From positions 124,001 through 188,000 of the forward strand of contig MU404055.1 of the NCBI GenBank assembly GCA_022695795.1: a stretch of DNA of 64,000 bases, written 5' to 3'. The DNA is from Biscogniauxia marginata. Taxonomy: Eukaryota > Ascomycota > Sordariomycetes > Xylariales > Xylariaceae. This document shows, in pieces, positions 23,051 to 34,472 of the stretch (position 1 is its first letter; the number at the start of each line of letters is the position of its first letter). Under the pieces are notes generated by a model. It made no database searches. It had not been told where the DNA came from and saw only the letters and a program-made list of their open reading frames with translations. The translations under genes and the position numbers were made by a program.

Positions 23051-24476
23051 GAAGACAGATTAAATTCATATATCATTATTACTTGATACGGTGCCCTAAG
23101 GGGGGCCTAGGTAATAATGCATTTATGAGGTACGTTATAAACCTAGAAAACATATGGCTAACCCAATCATGAGTCCCTTTTTTCTTTTCTTTTTTCTTTC
23201 TTTTTTTCTTTCTTTTTTCAATATCATGATCATTATCACTTTTAATAAACATCTTATTATAAGGGTCAATTTAATATAAACAGAGCTATTAAAAAGGCCT
23301 GGATCTGCCTTGATCTTAAGATACCACTATATTCTATGCGGGCTTCTACCGACATTCATAATGAGATTAAGGTGATACTCTATGCAAAGATAGGACTGCT
23401 AAGCAAGGTGCCCTAAAACGTGACTTTGGCAAGGGTTAGAAGCGTATTTCAATAGTTTTATTATTATTAATATGACTTTATATACCTAGGTAGTCACGGT
23501 AAAACGTATTATGTTAGGTATTATCATAAAACAGAGACCTGAGCGCCTAAGTTATCCTAAATGAAGTTTATCCGTATGATGTAGTCGGACGCTTAAGAAT
23601 CATGTAGCATATAAATGACATAAAAGTTTATGCGTCAAGACAGGAAGAATTATTGATGGCAATCATGCGTATCCGTGATCCGAAGACCGGCCGGAAAGGT
23701 GGAGGTATCGGCCGGTACACTGCAGCCCCGGCTTTTCTTGATCGGGATCCATTGAACGGCGGGTGTCAAACGTTGTTATTATCCCAACCTTTAACCGCCC
23801 ATTCAAACGATATACTAGGACAGCGCCAGCTCTAGCGACCGAAACTGATCCTTGTCAGCTTCCTCCGCTATATGCTTGCTTATGAGTAGCTGTGATGAAT
23901 ATTGAGGAATACTCGACGTGTAGCAGGAGCTACACACGTATAAAAGGGCTATTGGCGTTAATGGTTATAAAAGGGGCCGTGACACTAGTAGAGATGAGAG
24001 ATCATCTCCTATGACATAGAGCAAGGGAAGAAGATACGAAAAAAAATTGGTGAGGATAACCATATGTGAACGCACAAGCGCACATTGCACATGTGCCGGG
24101 TAGGCTGGCTAGGACGGTGCTGTGCGGGCGGCACAACTCTGTAAAATATATTCGGTTACTAGGTTATCAATTGCTTACTGTATGGCTGTTCATGTAACCC
24201 TCCACTAAGCGTGAGCACTCCAAAAAGAGGGGGGAGCTTATACTACAATGGCTACTGAAGCTGAAAATGACACATGGAACCTATATTAGCTCAAACTGTT
24301 GATACATATATAGAATACGTGAGAATGGCAGTATTGCTGATGCTGTGATTAGGTAGGTAATCGAGTGGTCTCTTAACTACAATATATATCAGACGCATGT
24401 ATCAACATCAAAGTTGTCCTATTTCAAATCTCTTTCATCACAGAAGTCTTCTCTATTTCTCTACATGGATCAGCTT
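23051..24476. other. Gene-free stretch
   Basis: About 1.4 kb, AT-leaning. It includes a polypyrimidine tract at 23175-23220. Near 23770-23885 a short protein-like frame (VVIIPTFNRPFKRYTRTAP) stands without a start or partner; it may be a gene relic. Confidence 0.5.
23175..23220. repeat. Polypyrimidine (TTTC)n tract
   Basis: Imperfect T/C-only run of about 45 bases. Confidence 0.8.
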
Positions 24477-24924
24477 CTAGAGCTTCACTTGAATGATCTG
24501 ACCACCGCCTGCCCCGCTACCATAATTACCACCAGTTGAAACATAGATGGAGAGTCCGTCGTTGGCTAGCACCGCCGATGTAGGGTGCTGGAAGATTGTG
24601 TGGTTGATTAGGTACGGCGGTCATACCGTTCAGCATGCTCGTGTCGACGACTGGGATAATGTCCCGTACAGTGCCCTCGAGACGGTTCCCACGTGCAGGG
24701 TTCGTGGCTAAGGACACTACATATACCTTCATGCTGCCTGAAGCGAAGCTGAAGGACGTGTGGTCGCCGCCACTAATCGCATAGGTGCCAGGGCCGATAG
24801 GGGCTAAGCCAGCCAGACTCGTGACGCCTGGCAGCGTGACAACGGCTTCCACAGTTGGGTCCTTAGAAGCAGGATCAAGAAGGCGGAGCTCGGGCAATTT
24901 GAGACAATTCGGAACCTTGAGCAC
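24477..24924 (-). pseudogene. Truncated SMP-30/gluconolactonase-like beta-propeller remnant
   Basis: The frame from 24924 gives PELRLLDPASKDP, VVTLPGVTSLAGLAPIGPG, YAISGGDH and the VVDTSMLNGMTAVP block, typical of fungal secreted six-bladed SMP-30-like proteins. After PNQPH the homologous text continues in another frame as HPTSAVLANDGLSIYVSTGG and QIIQVKL, stopping at 24477. That block belongs at the family's C-terminus, so the middle blades are deleted as well as the frame shifted. The signal peptide and first blade are also missing upstream. This is a relic, not a functional gene. Confidence 0.6.
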
Positions 24925-25821
24925 TTTGGTGGTTATGAAAAAGAGATGAGGTATTGTAATAGGGAGGTCCCGCTTAACTCCCTTTAACTCCCTGGTACAA
25001 GTCGATACTGGTGGTGATTGATGCTGGTCGCTACCTAGGCCGTGCGATGGAGCTTTAGACCGTCAGATCGTACGAACCCTTTCCCACCTATAGTTTGTTT
25101 CTACCGGGAGTTTCGTGCTGACGAAATCGAGATTTGGAGAAGATTCACAAAACAATGGTACTATGCGAGAGCGAGGGGAACCCTGCCGGCAACCCTAGAC
25201 ACGCCGGCGCGCCAAGTAGGTAACTTTGGGGAACAGAGACTCCATTGGGATGCTAGCAAGCTCGACTTACAGCAACCCCTAGGCTAATGCCGGTTGGCGA
25301 AGCGAACCCTCTCATCGCTCCGTCTAAAGCGAAAGATCATGCGTGATATTCAGCTGCACTCTATATGATAGATGGTAAAGCCAGTTTGTCATCGTTGAAA
25401 TAATTATATGCCTCACGGTTCATAGATTTAAAAGGGGGGGCAGCAGTCTACCTATACCCACACCTGCCTCTTAGACACCGTAGACCTACGGTTCATTATG
25501 AAGTATTAATAGCATAACAGGGCCGTCAAATACCTACTCCCCTGTTAACTGCCATTGTTCGTTCTATGACATTACTAACCACTGATGCAACCCACAGATT
25601 ACCTAAGAGTAACACCTTGAGCCCCAAGAACTTCAGCACTTGTGATGGTTCCTGGGTTAAGCTCGTGGTTGAACTCGTATATGTATACATACCTGACATG
25701 CTTGACCCTCGCTTGAGGCCAACTGGGAGCTATTTCCCCTCTCCATGTACACACAGTTACACCCATATCCACTCTCGTATAAGTGTCGCCGAGGCTAGAG
25801 AGCACCAGGCTACCGTTTCTT
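24925..25821. other. Intergenic region
   Basis: About 900 bases with no supportable gene. It holds the lost 5' part of the propeller relic and the 3' flank of the reductase-domain gene. Confidence 0.45.
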
Positions 25822-26741
25822 TCAGTAAACTCCTGGGATAATGACATATTTCCCCTTGATCTTCTCCTCTCCAAACCTCTCTCTGTACCATTTCCCACCC
25901 GACACGGCGCGAGGCAGCATGGCGAAGAATTCATTGAGCAGGAAGCACCTCGCGGGCGTGCAAGCGGGTCCAGCAGCGATCCAGTAGCCGAGCCACTCAA
26001 CCCACTCCATGAAATAATGCGGGTAGAGCATATACCTGAAGAGGCCATTCTGAGGCACCTCGTAGTGCTTGTTGACCGTCTTGCCCTGCTTCTCTAGTTT
26101 TGCCTGGCGTCGTAGCTCGCCGCGGCGGATCTCGCGCAGTTCCTCATCGGCGAAGTAGTTGGAAGCCAGACCAACGTAGAATATTACCAGGCCGACCGAG
26201 AACCGCAGCACAGACCACGGCTGGGCGAGCCACTCTTCCTTGGTGGTTGGTCCGTAGGCGGCCAACCAGCTGCCAATGCAGGTGGCGTTGCAGAGCTGGA
26301 ACAGGAAGGCCTGCGACCAGATGACAACGTGGATGGGGGACATGGAGGGCTGGATGATGGGGAAGAGCACAGCACGGTAGACATAGTGAATAACGAACAA
26401 GGCGGCCAGGACCTTGTTCTGCCAGGGAAGATCGCTGATGCCGTGCTGGGCGGGAAGCGTGGTCATGATGTACAGAAGGGTGGTAAAGCCAGGAACCTCC
26501 ATGGTCATCCAGGCAATCCTCCCCGGGATGTTGAAGATGCTATTGACCGAGGTTTTGCCCATTCCATACCAAGAACTGACCCATTGGAGAGAGGCTACCT
26601 GTTGTATATATAGTAGTCAGTAAGCAGCATTGTGTCTTCACATTGAGCGAGTATACGCACCAGGGGAAAGAATTGCCACCACCACAAGAGGGTTTCGTAG
26701 TTCTCTCGACTCGCGGGGAGCCAGTCCTGAACGATGGCCAT
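25822..26741 (-). CDS. Steroid 5-alpha-reductase domain membrane enzyme
   Basis: Two exons, 26741-26661 and 26598-25822, joined GT-AG in phase 0, give 285 aa. The protein has several transmembrane helices and the C-terminal 3-oxo-5-alpha-steroid 4-dehydrogenase-type domain, with the terminal signature FRYMLYPHYFMEWVEWLGYWI and the final GKWYRERFGEEKIKGKYVIIPGVY region (shown in parts). Members are NADPH-dependent reductases of steroid- or polyprenol-like double bonds in the ER. The start at 26741 is the first ATG and gives the short amphipathic WLPASRENYETLLWWWQFF leader. The exact substrate cannot be assigned. No pathway partner is adjacent. Confidence 0.88.
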
Positions 26742-28047
26742 GATGGATGGCGCTCTCAATGCGAACAACTGTATAGCGGCTATTAGGCTGTGAAAGTTGG
26801 ATTGAGCATAGGAAAGATAAGTTCACAGCAAAGACAATTAATTACTCCACAGAGAAAGGGAGGAGGATTTTGGGTGAGGTGTTAGTGATTTGTTATTGAG
26901 CAAGGGTGATTCTAAACGATGATTGGACAGGGGCATTTACTGTCACGATCAATGATGCATAGCACTAGCAAGGGTGACGTTCATACCTACTATTTAGTAC
27001 AGCACAGGGAGGCATAGGTTGGAGGAAGATCGGGTGGAATACCCGGTGCTCCGTCACTCAGAAGAAGCTTATGTAAAGGCACATAATGCGGAGAGAGAGG
27101 GTCAGTAATCCGTAGCGGACATAACTTACCTACAAAGGTAGGTAGGTACCCTGCCTGCTTAGCCAAGGTAAAGGGTACATAGGTACCCGGAATGGATGGT
27201 CAAGAAGCGTACGTCATAACGAATCAAAACCGATGTGGCTAGTGAAGCTACACCTCACCAAGATGGCAACCAACAAACAGCACACCTGTGAATATGTAAC
27301 CTAGGATGTAATCTAGGCAAGTCCAGTCTTTTTAATAATAACCACCGTTCCAAGTAAAAAAAAGAGAAATCTTGCATTGTTAGGGCTGATAGATCTAGAA
27401 ATTCGGCTGCCTAACTTCCTTCTCCCACATGGACTACTGTACTAGATTTGCTGACGAATCCCCTCAGCCCCCCTCTTGTCACTGCGCCACAATACATCCC
27501 TATACTCTGGGCACCGCCACATGATCTACTCCGTACCTCATCAGCTCAGGAAACGGCGACCTGGTACCTCAGTGGATTGGCTGGTAGGTACATACGTAGT
27601 GCTACCTCCGACACTTGCCGGCATTCGTCGTTCTACCTCTCTACCACTTCCCTTTCTATTCTTCACAGGAGCCTCACAGGAGCCTCACGGGAGCCTCACG
27701 GGAGCCTCACGGGCTGCAGTCTTTCGAGAAATTACAGTTTCTACCGAGCACACACATTATCGAAGCCCATCTCTGTTGTCTGTCGTTTCGCACATCTTCG
27801 TTATTACAGGTACCTACTGCGCCAACCCGCCGCTGGTGATGACGCAAGTTGCGCCGAGCCCTCCAATCTGTCTCTGAATCCAACACCCGTCCACCTGCCA
27901 CAAGACCAGACCTATACTTCTCTTTTCTGCACTGCATAGTCTTCATAGTCTTGACTCGAACTCACGGTTCTCCCCACAGAGCTGCACTGACGGCGATCGG
28001 TGCTCCACGGTCGAAAAGGAGCTCCCCATCTCTACCCGCCTGCCACG
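26742..28047. other. Divergent intergenic region
   Basis: Promoter space between the reductase gene and the MINDY gene, which are head-to-head. It contains TAGGTAGGTACC words at 27130-27190 and an 11-base tandem repeat at 27664-27713. Overlapping open frames at 27448-28000 have no family resemblance and are read as UTR. Confidence 0.5.
27664..27713. repeat. 11-base tandem repeat (cacgggagcct)
   Basis: Four and a half copies of cac(a/g)ggagcct in direct tandem, within the probable 5' leader of the MINDY gene. Confidence 0.85.
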
Positions 28048-30879
28048 ATGGTCACACGAAAAAGCGTACCCGAAACCGCCTCGGTCGACACCAATGGCCC
28101 TCCCCATATTAGCATACAAGGTGTGAGACAAGAGCTCTGGTCTGCTACAGACTCGGAACCAGATGCAGAAAGAGTATGGGGCTCCCACGACTCGGCACCT
28201 GCAGACACGTCTGCAAACGGCGACTGCGGCGATGAAGTGCCTGATGCATTGCGACCTGGCAGTAGTGCGAAGACCCCGCGCTACGAGCAAGACGAAGCCA
28301 ATCCTTGGGATGACACTTCCAGAGATGCTACAAGCTTGCCTGCTGCCAACGAATCAAAGTCCAAGCTTGACGATGTTCCCAGCCCTCTCCGCCCGGGGCC
28401 TTCGCGATCAGAAACGAATCCCTTCAAACGAAAGCCTGTCCAAACAAGCCAGGCGGCACAGAGTATAGCAGTGCCTGCCGGTGTATCCTCACAGCCCCCA
28501 ACCGATGAGCTTTCTCGCCTGCAGATTCGAGAGCCAGAACAAAACACCAACCCGTGGCAGCCAGCTTTAGACGAGAAGAAATCCTCCGATAATCTCTCTT
28601 CGGCTCTGCCACTTTCCGACCAGGAGTCTGGAGGCAATATTTGGGATTCTGCAGGTCAATCCAAGCAACCATCTCCCGGCCCAGCTTCGGCCTCCCCCGC
28701 TGTACTCCCACATCAGTCGACTGGAGATTCACAGCCGTGGAACGACACGCCTCCTAAGGCTTCATTGCAGTCATTACCAGAGACGTCCCTCGAAGCGGAC
28801 GAATTTCTTGCTGATCAACATGTCTGGGGTGAGCTAGAATCCGATAAGAAGAAAGGGAAGCAAGCGGCAACTCAGCCTCAGCATTCGCAACTACAATCTA
28901 CCTCGGCCGACGGTTGGAATTTGATCGATCATGAACCCATGCCAGAACCAGTGCCTGGTACTTTGTCCAAGCGGAGCACCTGGGAGAATTTCATCGACGG
29001 GGATGACGAAGAATCTAAGGACAAGCCAAAAGAAGAAGCTAAGGAAGAACCAAAGGAAGAAGCAAAAGAAAACGCTGCGCAAGTTACTGTTACCACAGCC
29101 GGAGACCCACCGGCCTTGCCCCCTAGGAACGGATCTAATACGCCTGCATCGCAGCCTTCGGGGAGCCAGTCTCAAGCCACAGCGAAGTCGGAAACTTACC
29201 AGATTAAAAACATCAACTGGGTTGATCCGTCAGCTGCCAAAAACCCCCGGAAGTCACCTATACTCGTGCAGAACGCCAATGGGCCGTGTCCGCTAGTGGC
29301 GCTTGTCAATGCCCTGACATTGACTACGCCTGCGGATCAGACAAACTCGAACCTAGTTGAGACGCTGCGATCTCGTGAGCAGATTAGCATCAACTTCCTG
29401 CTCGAGGCTGTATTCGATGAGCTCATCTCATCTCGGCGCACCAAGCCAGACGTACCGCTACCCGATATGACTGAGCTCTATAACTTCCTCAAAGGTCTAC
29501 ATACCGGAATGAACGTCAACCCTCGTTTCATTCCCACCCCTGAGGTCGTGGCCACCTACCAACAGACATCATCCCTCTCGCATGTTCATCCTTCTGAGCA
29601 TGGGGATCTTATTCCTGGTACTTTTGAGACTACTCTGGACATGAAACTCTACGCTGCTTTTTCCATCCCTCTCATTCACGGGTGGTTACCGCCCAAAGAT
29701 GATCCAGTCTATAATTCGCTGAGCAGACAAGCATCTTCATATGACGATGCACAGAGCTTGTTGTTCCGAGAAGAAGAACTCGAGGACAAGCTAAGCAATT
29801 CAGAGACGGGCCTTACGGAGGAAGAACAGCAGCTATACCAGGATATCCTATTGATTAAGTCTTTCCTATTCGACACCGCGACTCAGTTGACGCAGTGGGG
29901 TCTTGACATCATCACCAAGGCCATTCGACCAGGGGCGGTCGCCATTTTGTTCCGTAATGATCATTTCTCTACTTTATACCGACACCCGCAAACGCACAAG
30001 CTCTTCACACTTGTCACTGATGCCGGCTATTTGACTCATGACGAGGTCGTTTGGGAATCTCTTGTCGACGTTAGAGGCGAACGAGCTGAGTTCTTCTCTG
30101 GCGATTTCCGTCTCGTTAGTGGCCTTCAAGGTCAACGTTCCGATGACGCCCCTGACGCCTGGTATGATGAGGCCGAATCTAGCAACAATAACAATGAGGG
30201 CGGTTGGCAAACCGCCCGAAACCGTCGGTCACGAAACAACCGCCAAAGCAATTCTGATCCTCCTGACCAATCCTTCTCGCCTAATCATGAGCAAGAAGAC
30301 CGAGACATGGCCTTAGCGTTGCAGCTCCAGGAGGAGGAGGAGGAACGTCACCGTGAGGAACAAGCTGCCCGCCGCCGTGAAAGTCAACTTTCAGAGCAAT
30401 TCATCGAGCAGCAGGGACGACAAGGTAATCGTTCGGGACCTCGGAACCGAGGAGGCTCCGTCGGCAGAGGTGGAAGCAGTCCTCTTCCATCTGCTAGGAG
30501 TAGTTCTGTTAGCCAGCCTATCAGTGTTCCCCCTAGGACCGGAAGTCAAGCGCGAGGTGGAAGGCCGGTTCAACAGGTCAGATCATTAATCCCACCTGTC
30601 ACGACGACCCATCGCCCCACGGAAGACGTCGATGATGCGCCTCCAAGTTACGAACAGGCTTCCAAGGCGACCCCGTACGTACCACCGGCTGGCCACCCGA
30701 GCCACCCGGAGAGTAGTCCCGGCAGTACCGCTCCCAGGAGGGCGCCGGCCCACCCCAGACAGAACAGCGCTGGACCAAGTACTCCCAACAGAGGACGACA
30801 GGGTGCACCTCCCGTCGCTGCCGGCAATGGCGGGGTTCAGGCGAGCGGTGGGAAGGATAGAGATTGTGCTGTCATGTAA
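28048..30879 (+). CDS. MINDY-family deubiquitinase with CAAX end
   Basis: Single-exon 943-aa protein. MINDY (DUF544/FAM63) enzymes are cysteine proteases that trim K48-linked ubiquitin chains. The long N-terminus (about 1-390) is disordered and Pro/Ser/Glu-rich with repeated NPW/NxW-type words. The catalytic domain starts at YQIKNINW, with NANGPCPLVALVNAL carrying the nucleophile Cys414 and RNDHFSTLYRHP carrying the catalytic His639. A ubiquitin-interacting motif (DMALALQLQEEEEE) lies at about 754. The C-terminus ends DCAVM: C-A-V-M is a classical CAAX box, so farnesylation and membrane attachment are predicted. The start at 28048 is the first ATG (ACGATGGTC); an upstream in-frame GTG is not needed. 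Confidence 0.93.
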   Translation: MVTRKSVPETASVDTNGPPHISIQGVRQELWSATDSEPDAERVWGSHDSAPADTSANGDCGDEVPDALRPGSSAKTPRYEQDEANPWDDTSRDATSLPAANESKSKLDDVPSPLRPGPSRSETNPFKRKPVQTSQAAQSIAVPAGVSSQPPTDELSRLQIREPEQNTNPWQPALDEKKSSDNLSSALPLSDQESGGNIWDSAGQSKQPSPGPASASPAVLPHQSTGDSQPWNDTPPKASLQSLPETSLEADEFLADQHVWGELESDKKKGKQAATQPQHSQLQSTSADGWNLIDHEPMPEPVPGTLSKRSTWENFIDGDDEESKDKPKEEAKEEPKEEAKENAAQVTVTTAGDPPALPPRNGSNTPASQPSGSQSQATAKSETYQIKNINWVDPSAAKNPRKSPILVQNANGPCPLVALVNALTLTTPADQTNSNLVETLRSREQISINFLLEAVFDELISSRRTKPDVPLPDMTELYNFLKGLHTGMNVNPRFIPTPEVVATYQQTSSLSHVHPSEHGDLIPGTFETTLDMKLYAAFSIPLIHGWLPPKDDPVYNSLSRQASSYDDAQSLLFREEELEDKLSNSETGLTEEEQQLYQDILLIKSFLFDTATQLTQWGLDIITKAIRPGAVAILFRNDHFSTLYRHPQTHKLFTLVTDAGYLTHDEVVWESLVDVRGERAEFFSGDFRLVSGLQGQRSDDAPDAWYDEAESSNNNNEGGWQTARNRRSRNNRQSNSDPPDQSFSPNHEQEDRDMALALQLQEEEEERHREEQAARRRESQLSEQFIEQQGRQGNRSGPRNRGGSVGRGGSSPLPSARSSSVSQPISVPPRTGSQARGGRPVQQVRSLIPPVTTTHRPTEDVDDAPPSYEQASKATPYVPPAGHPSHPESSPGSTAPRRAPAHPRQNSAGPSTPNRGRQGAPPVAAGNGGVQASGGKDRDCAVM

Positions 30880-31409
30880 GACGACTATCGCATTGTTACG
30901 AAGAATGACGATTAGATATGCCCACGCGTGCGTGCATGGGGTTTCTGGCGTTTGGCGGATTTTAATGATTGTGCATGGCTATCAGCACAGGGGCCACGAG
31001 TCGGTTGTGTGATATTCTGAATGAGTTTTTCGAGGACAGGAACCATGATCAGGGTAAAAGGAGACTTGTACGAGTAGAGGGCACATCCAGAAAAAAAAGA
31101 CAGGCGGACAGACAGACCTGAGGGGCATGGTAGACTCCAACCTCTCGAACTGCTACGAGATAATGCTTGAAGAAGATTCATATGTGTGTCAATCTTTTGC
31201 TGTAACTATATGACTGTGACCATCCCGTTCATCCATGAGGTTGCGTAGTGAGAGAGTAGTATATCTGCTGACCGACAGGATCAATCTATTCCCCAATATA
31301 CGGGTCGAGTTGAGATGGTAAGAGTTAAATTATTTATTTCCAGAAGATAATAAATTGTAATCAAACACTATAGTTATAATCCCTAAATCCCTACCTACCC
31401 ACTTTTTTT
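30880..31409. other. Convergent 3' intergenic region
   Basis: About 530 bases between two convergent genes. AT-rich toward 31320-31400; nothing else was recognised. Confidence 0.5.
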
Positions 31410-33421
31410 TCACCACCGAATCGCCCTATAATAGTTCTTCCTCGAGCCGGTCCGGCCGCTCCCCCAGCCGCCCCCGGCGCCCGCGCCGACGGTAGTCCCC
31501 CACCCACCGCCACCGCCGCCGCTGCTCCCGTCGTGCTCGCGGCAGTACCCGCTATTGTCCCTCTCGCCGGCGGCGAGGCAGTCGCGCTCGCGGCACTTGT
31601 GCTCGTCGCAGTACTCGGGGACCGGCCTCCCGGTCGTCGTCGTCGTCGTCGTCCCATCAGGAGCAGACAGGAGGGGGGCGGGGGGGAAAGAAGAAGAAGA
31701 AGAAAAGGAAGAAGGAACGAAGATCTTCCTGACGCAGTCGCGGGCGCGGCACGTGTGCTCGTGGCAGTAGGAGCCCAGGCGGCCGCCCTGGAGCATCATC
31801 ATGGTCATCATCATCATGGTCATCGTCGCGGTCATGTCGGACGGAGACGACGACGATGACGATGACGATGACGGAGGGAAGGCGTGGGACGGGTACGGGT
31901 ACGGGTACGGGGACGGAGAGGACGGGATCCGCGGGCGGAGGCACGTCGGCTCGGCGCACTTGTGAAGCCAGCATATGGGCGTGCCGGGGATGGGGGCCTG
32001 TCGGCACCCTTGCCCGTACTGGCAGAGGTGCGCCGCGCAGAAGTCGGTCCTCCCCTCGCCGCCGCCGTCTGGGGCGGACGCGCAGTTGGGGAATTTGCAG
32101 CGGGGCTTGGAGTCTGTTTGGGGAGAGAGAAGGGGGTTTGTTTGTTAGTTTAATTAGTTGCGGAAGGAAGGCTTTAAGGAAGGGAAGGGAAGGGAAGGGG
32201 AGACTTGGAGACACCGTTTGCGAGAAAATATAGGTATATAGTGTAGTTAGTAGTGGTGTAGTTGCAGGGTAGGATAAGTCAAAAAAAAAAAAAAAACTCA
32301 CGCTCTTCGCACTTATCCCCGCGCGCGACGCCGTTCCCCCTGAAGGCCCTAAACTCGCGGCAGCCCGGCTCGGCGCACGTCTTGTGGTCCCCGCAGTAGA
32401 TCTGGTCGGCGGCGGCGGCGGCGGTACCGCCCTCGCGCTCGTTGGAGCAGTCCTCGCGCAGCTCGAGCGGCGACGAGCACAGGTGCTCAGAGCACCACTC
32501 CTTGGCGGCGAAGCGCTCCTTCTGGCAGCCCGGCCGGCTGCACTCGTGGTCCGCGCAGTACAGGCTGCCGGCAGTCGCGGCCCTGGGCTTGAAGCAGGCG
32601 CGGTTGAGGTGGTACCGCACGCACGTGTGCTCCTCGCAGGCCTCGGCGTCGGCCGCGGCGACACCGGCACCGGCGGCGTCGACGCGCTCCTTCTCGCAGG
32701 TGCCCGCGCCGGGCTTGCAGAAGTGCTCGAAGCAGAAGCGCGAGTTGCGGTTCGAGTTGTGGACGAAGATGGGGTTGGCGCACCGGTCCTTGTTGCAGGT
32801 CCGGTGCCCGGGGCAGTAGTTCTCCACCTTGCTCTTGTCCGCGTCCCTGGTGCCGGGGACCATCAGCACGCAGCCCTCGGCGTGGCACGTGTGGTCCTTG
32901 CAGCCCTGGCCGCCGCCCACCCTCGGCTCCGCGCACTCCGTGTTGCCGCACGCGTGGTTGATGCACCACCTCGTGATGACGTTGGCCGATCGGCTGCCGA
33001 GATTGGAGGCTTTGCAGTCGTCTTCTTGACAGCCATCTGGAGAGGCCGTTAGTTGTGAACCTGGCAACACGTGACGGCAGTATACAGACGTATCTCTAAG
33101 CAGTATTTGTAGTCCGTATCCAATTTCTTTCTTGGTCTCCCACACCTCCGTCCGCCGTGCTGTTTGACGCAGTTGGCATCTGCGTGTTGAAGTATCAGCA
33201 TTTGTAGTTCATATCTAACAGGGAAGATCGAGTAGCTGGGTTGCTACGTGGATCTGGCGCTTACGATCAGGGCAAAGGCCGTGAGAACCCTTTCCACGTC
33301 TATAACAGTTGCGGTTGCGATACCATTCTTTGCATATATGAGACTCGCAATATTCGGAACCTTTGACTCTCCTATTCCTGCATACTTTCAACTTGCAACA
33401 ATAATGTAGAAGCCGCATCAT
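31410..33421 (-). CDS. Cys/His tandem-repeat protein (about 16 C-x2-H-x-C repeats)
   Basis: I do not recognise a named family. Exons 33421-33265, 33179-33090, 33036-32302 and 32113-31410 give 561 aa. The whole length is a tandem array of a roughly 25-35-residue unit: aromatic-C-x2-H-x-C-x4-8-C, for example YCADHECSRPGC, WCSEHLCSSPLELREDC, FCAAHLCQYGQGC, ICWLHKCAEPTC, YCHEHTCRARDC and YCDEHKCRERDC. About 16 copies can be counted. Two intron junctions (C|AT and C|AC) recreate the repeat His, which supports the splicing. The spacing suggests each unit binds zinc. Insertions between late units are Ser/Pro- or Thr-rich, and the tail is Gly-rich. No signal peptide or membrane segment is seen. An extra first exon (33534-33482, intron 33435-33481) is possible, so the N-terminus is uncertain. 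Confidence 0.78.
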
Positions 33422-34472
33422 GTACGCAATTTCGCTGACGATGTGTCTTAGAAACCCTGTATTGGGCGAGCCGGTAGTCACCAGAAATTTGGTGTTTTCT
33501 GAAAGTCCATGCTCGTGATCTTTAAACGGAACATGGAATTAAGTGTGGTGATCCTGTGCTCACTGACACAGACAAAACATCGGGACAACGGGTTTTATAT
33601 AACGGCAAAATAGCTAGACTAGGCCAAGCGTGACGTATTCAGGGGGGGTTGAAGCGTGCAACATCGGCCAGATCGCTAATACCAAACATCTTAGGGTAAT
33701 ATGGCATATAGCTACAAATCCATCCATGTATTACCATAGTTTTGTATTGTAACAGGCAGAGCTATGGTGGCCCTTAGGAAACACACAATCCCGGTCCTCA
33801 ACTTCTTTACAACACAGACAGAACGGACAGTTGATCATGTGGTTTGTCGCCCGATTCGATGGTTCGAAAGTGATATTCAAAACCTACGTGAGTAGGATGT
33901 CCTAATGGCATCATCGGGGCCTTTACGATCACCTTCTCCTGCTTGCCTGGGCAGAAAGCGCCTAGTCTACTAAGCACAGAAACGCCGCGGCGGCCATGAT
34001 GATCGGCCTACGACGACAAAGGTGGCGATATAGGTATCCTGATAGGTAGATAGGAACTGGCGGCTACCAACTCCTTGGTACATAATATGGACTCGATAAA
34101 ACAATGTGGTCGTCACATCAGAGAACCCCGAGAGTCTAGTAGAACTCCAGAAACAGTCACGACTGGGTAAGACGCTCGGGTAGATGTGCCATCCGGTATG
34201 CGTCCCCGTCCATCTGCTTGGCCCCATTTGGCTGTCAAGATCCGGTAGGGCGGACTAGCGAACTCCTGTGTCACGACAGTCCTTGTCTGAGATCCAAGCG
34301 CTAGTTTATCCATAAATGTCATTCCAATGTTGTTTGTCTGGCGATAGCCGATCCGCCAATGTTTGCAAACCGCCTAAACCTTAGGGTATCAATCACGACG
34401 AATGAGTCTCGTAAGAACACATCAAGGGGTCATAAGTGCAGCCTGCTTCTTGATCATGTGCAAAACAATTCC
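33422..34472. other. Intergenic region
   Basis: About 1 kb between two minus-strand genes. It holds the promoter of the Cys/His-repeat gene and the 3' end of the telomere-factor gene; no other gene was seen. Confidence 0.5.
33594..33602 (-). promoter_or_regulatory. TATA-like box
   Basis: TATATAAAA on the minus strand, about 60 bases upstream of the alternative ATG at 33534 of the Cys/His-repeat gene. Confidence 0.35.

Noticed and set aside
23770..23885. Protein-like frame VVIIPTFNRPFKRYTRTAP
   Set aside because: No start, no splice partner and no recognisable family; kept only as a note in the gap entry.
27448..27999. Open frames upstream of the MINDY gene
   Set aside because: They overlap the tandem repeat and have no protein character; most likely leader sequence.
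31533..33052. Ala/Gly/Arg-rich plus-strand frames
   Set aside because: Antisense shadow of the GC-rich Cys/His-repeat gene.
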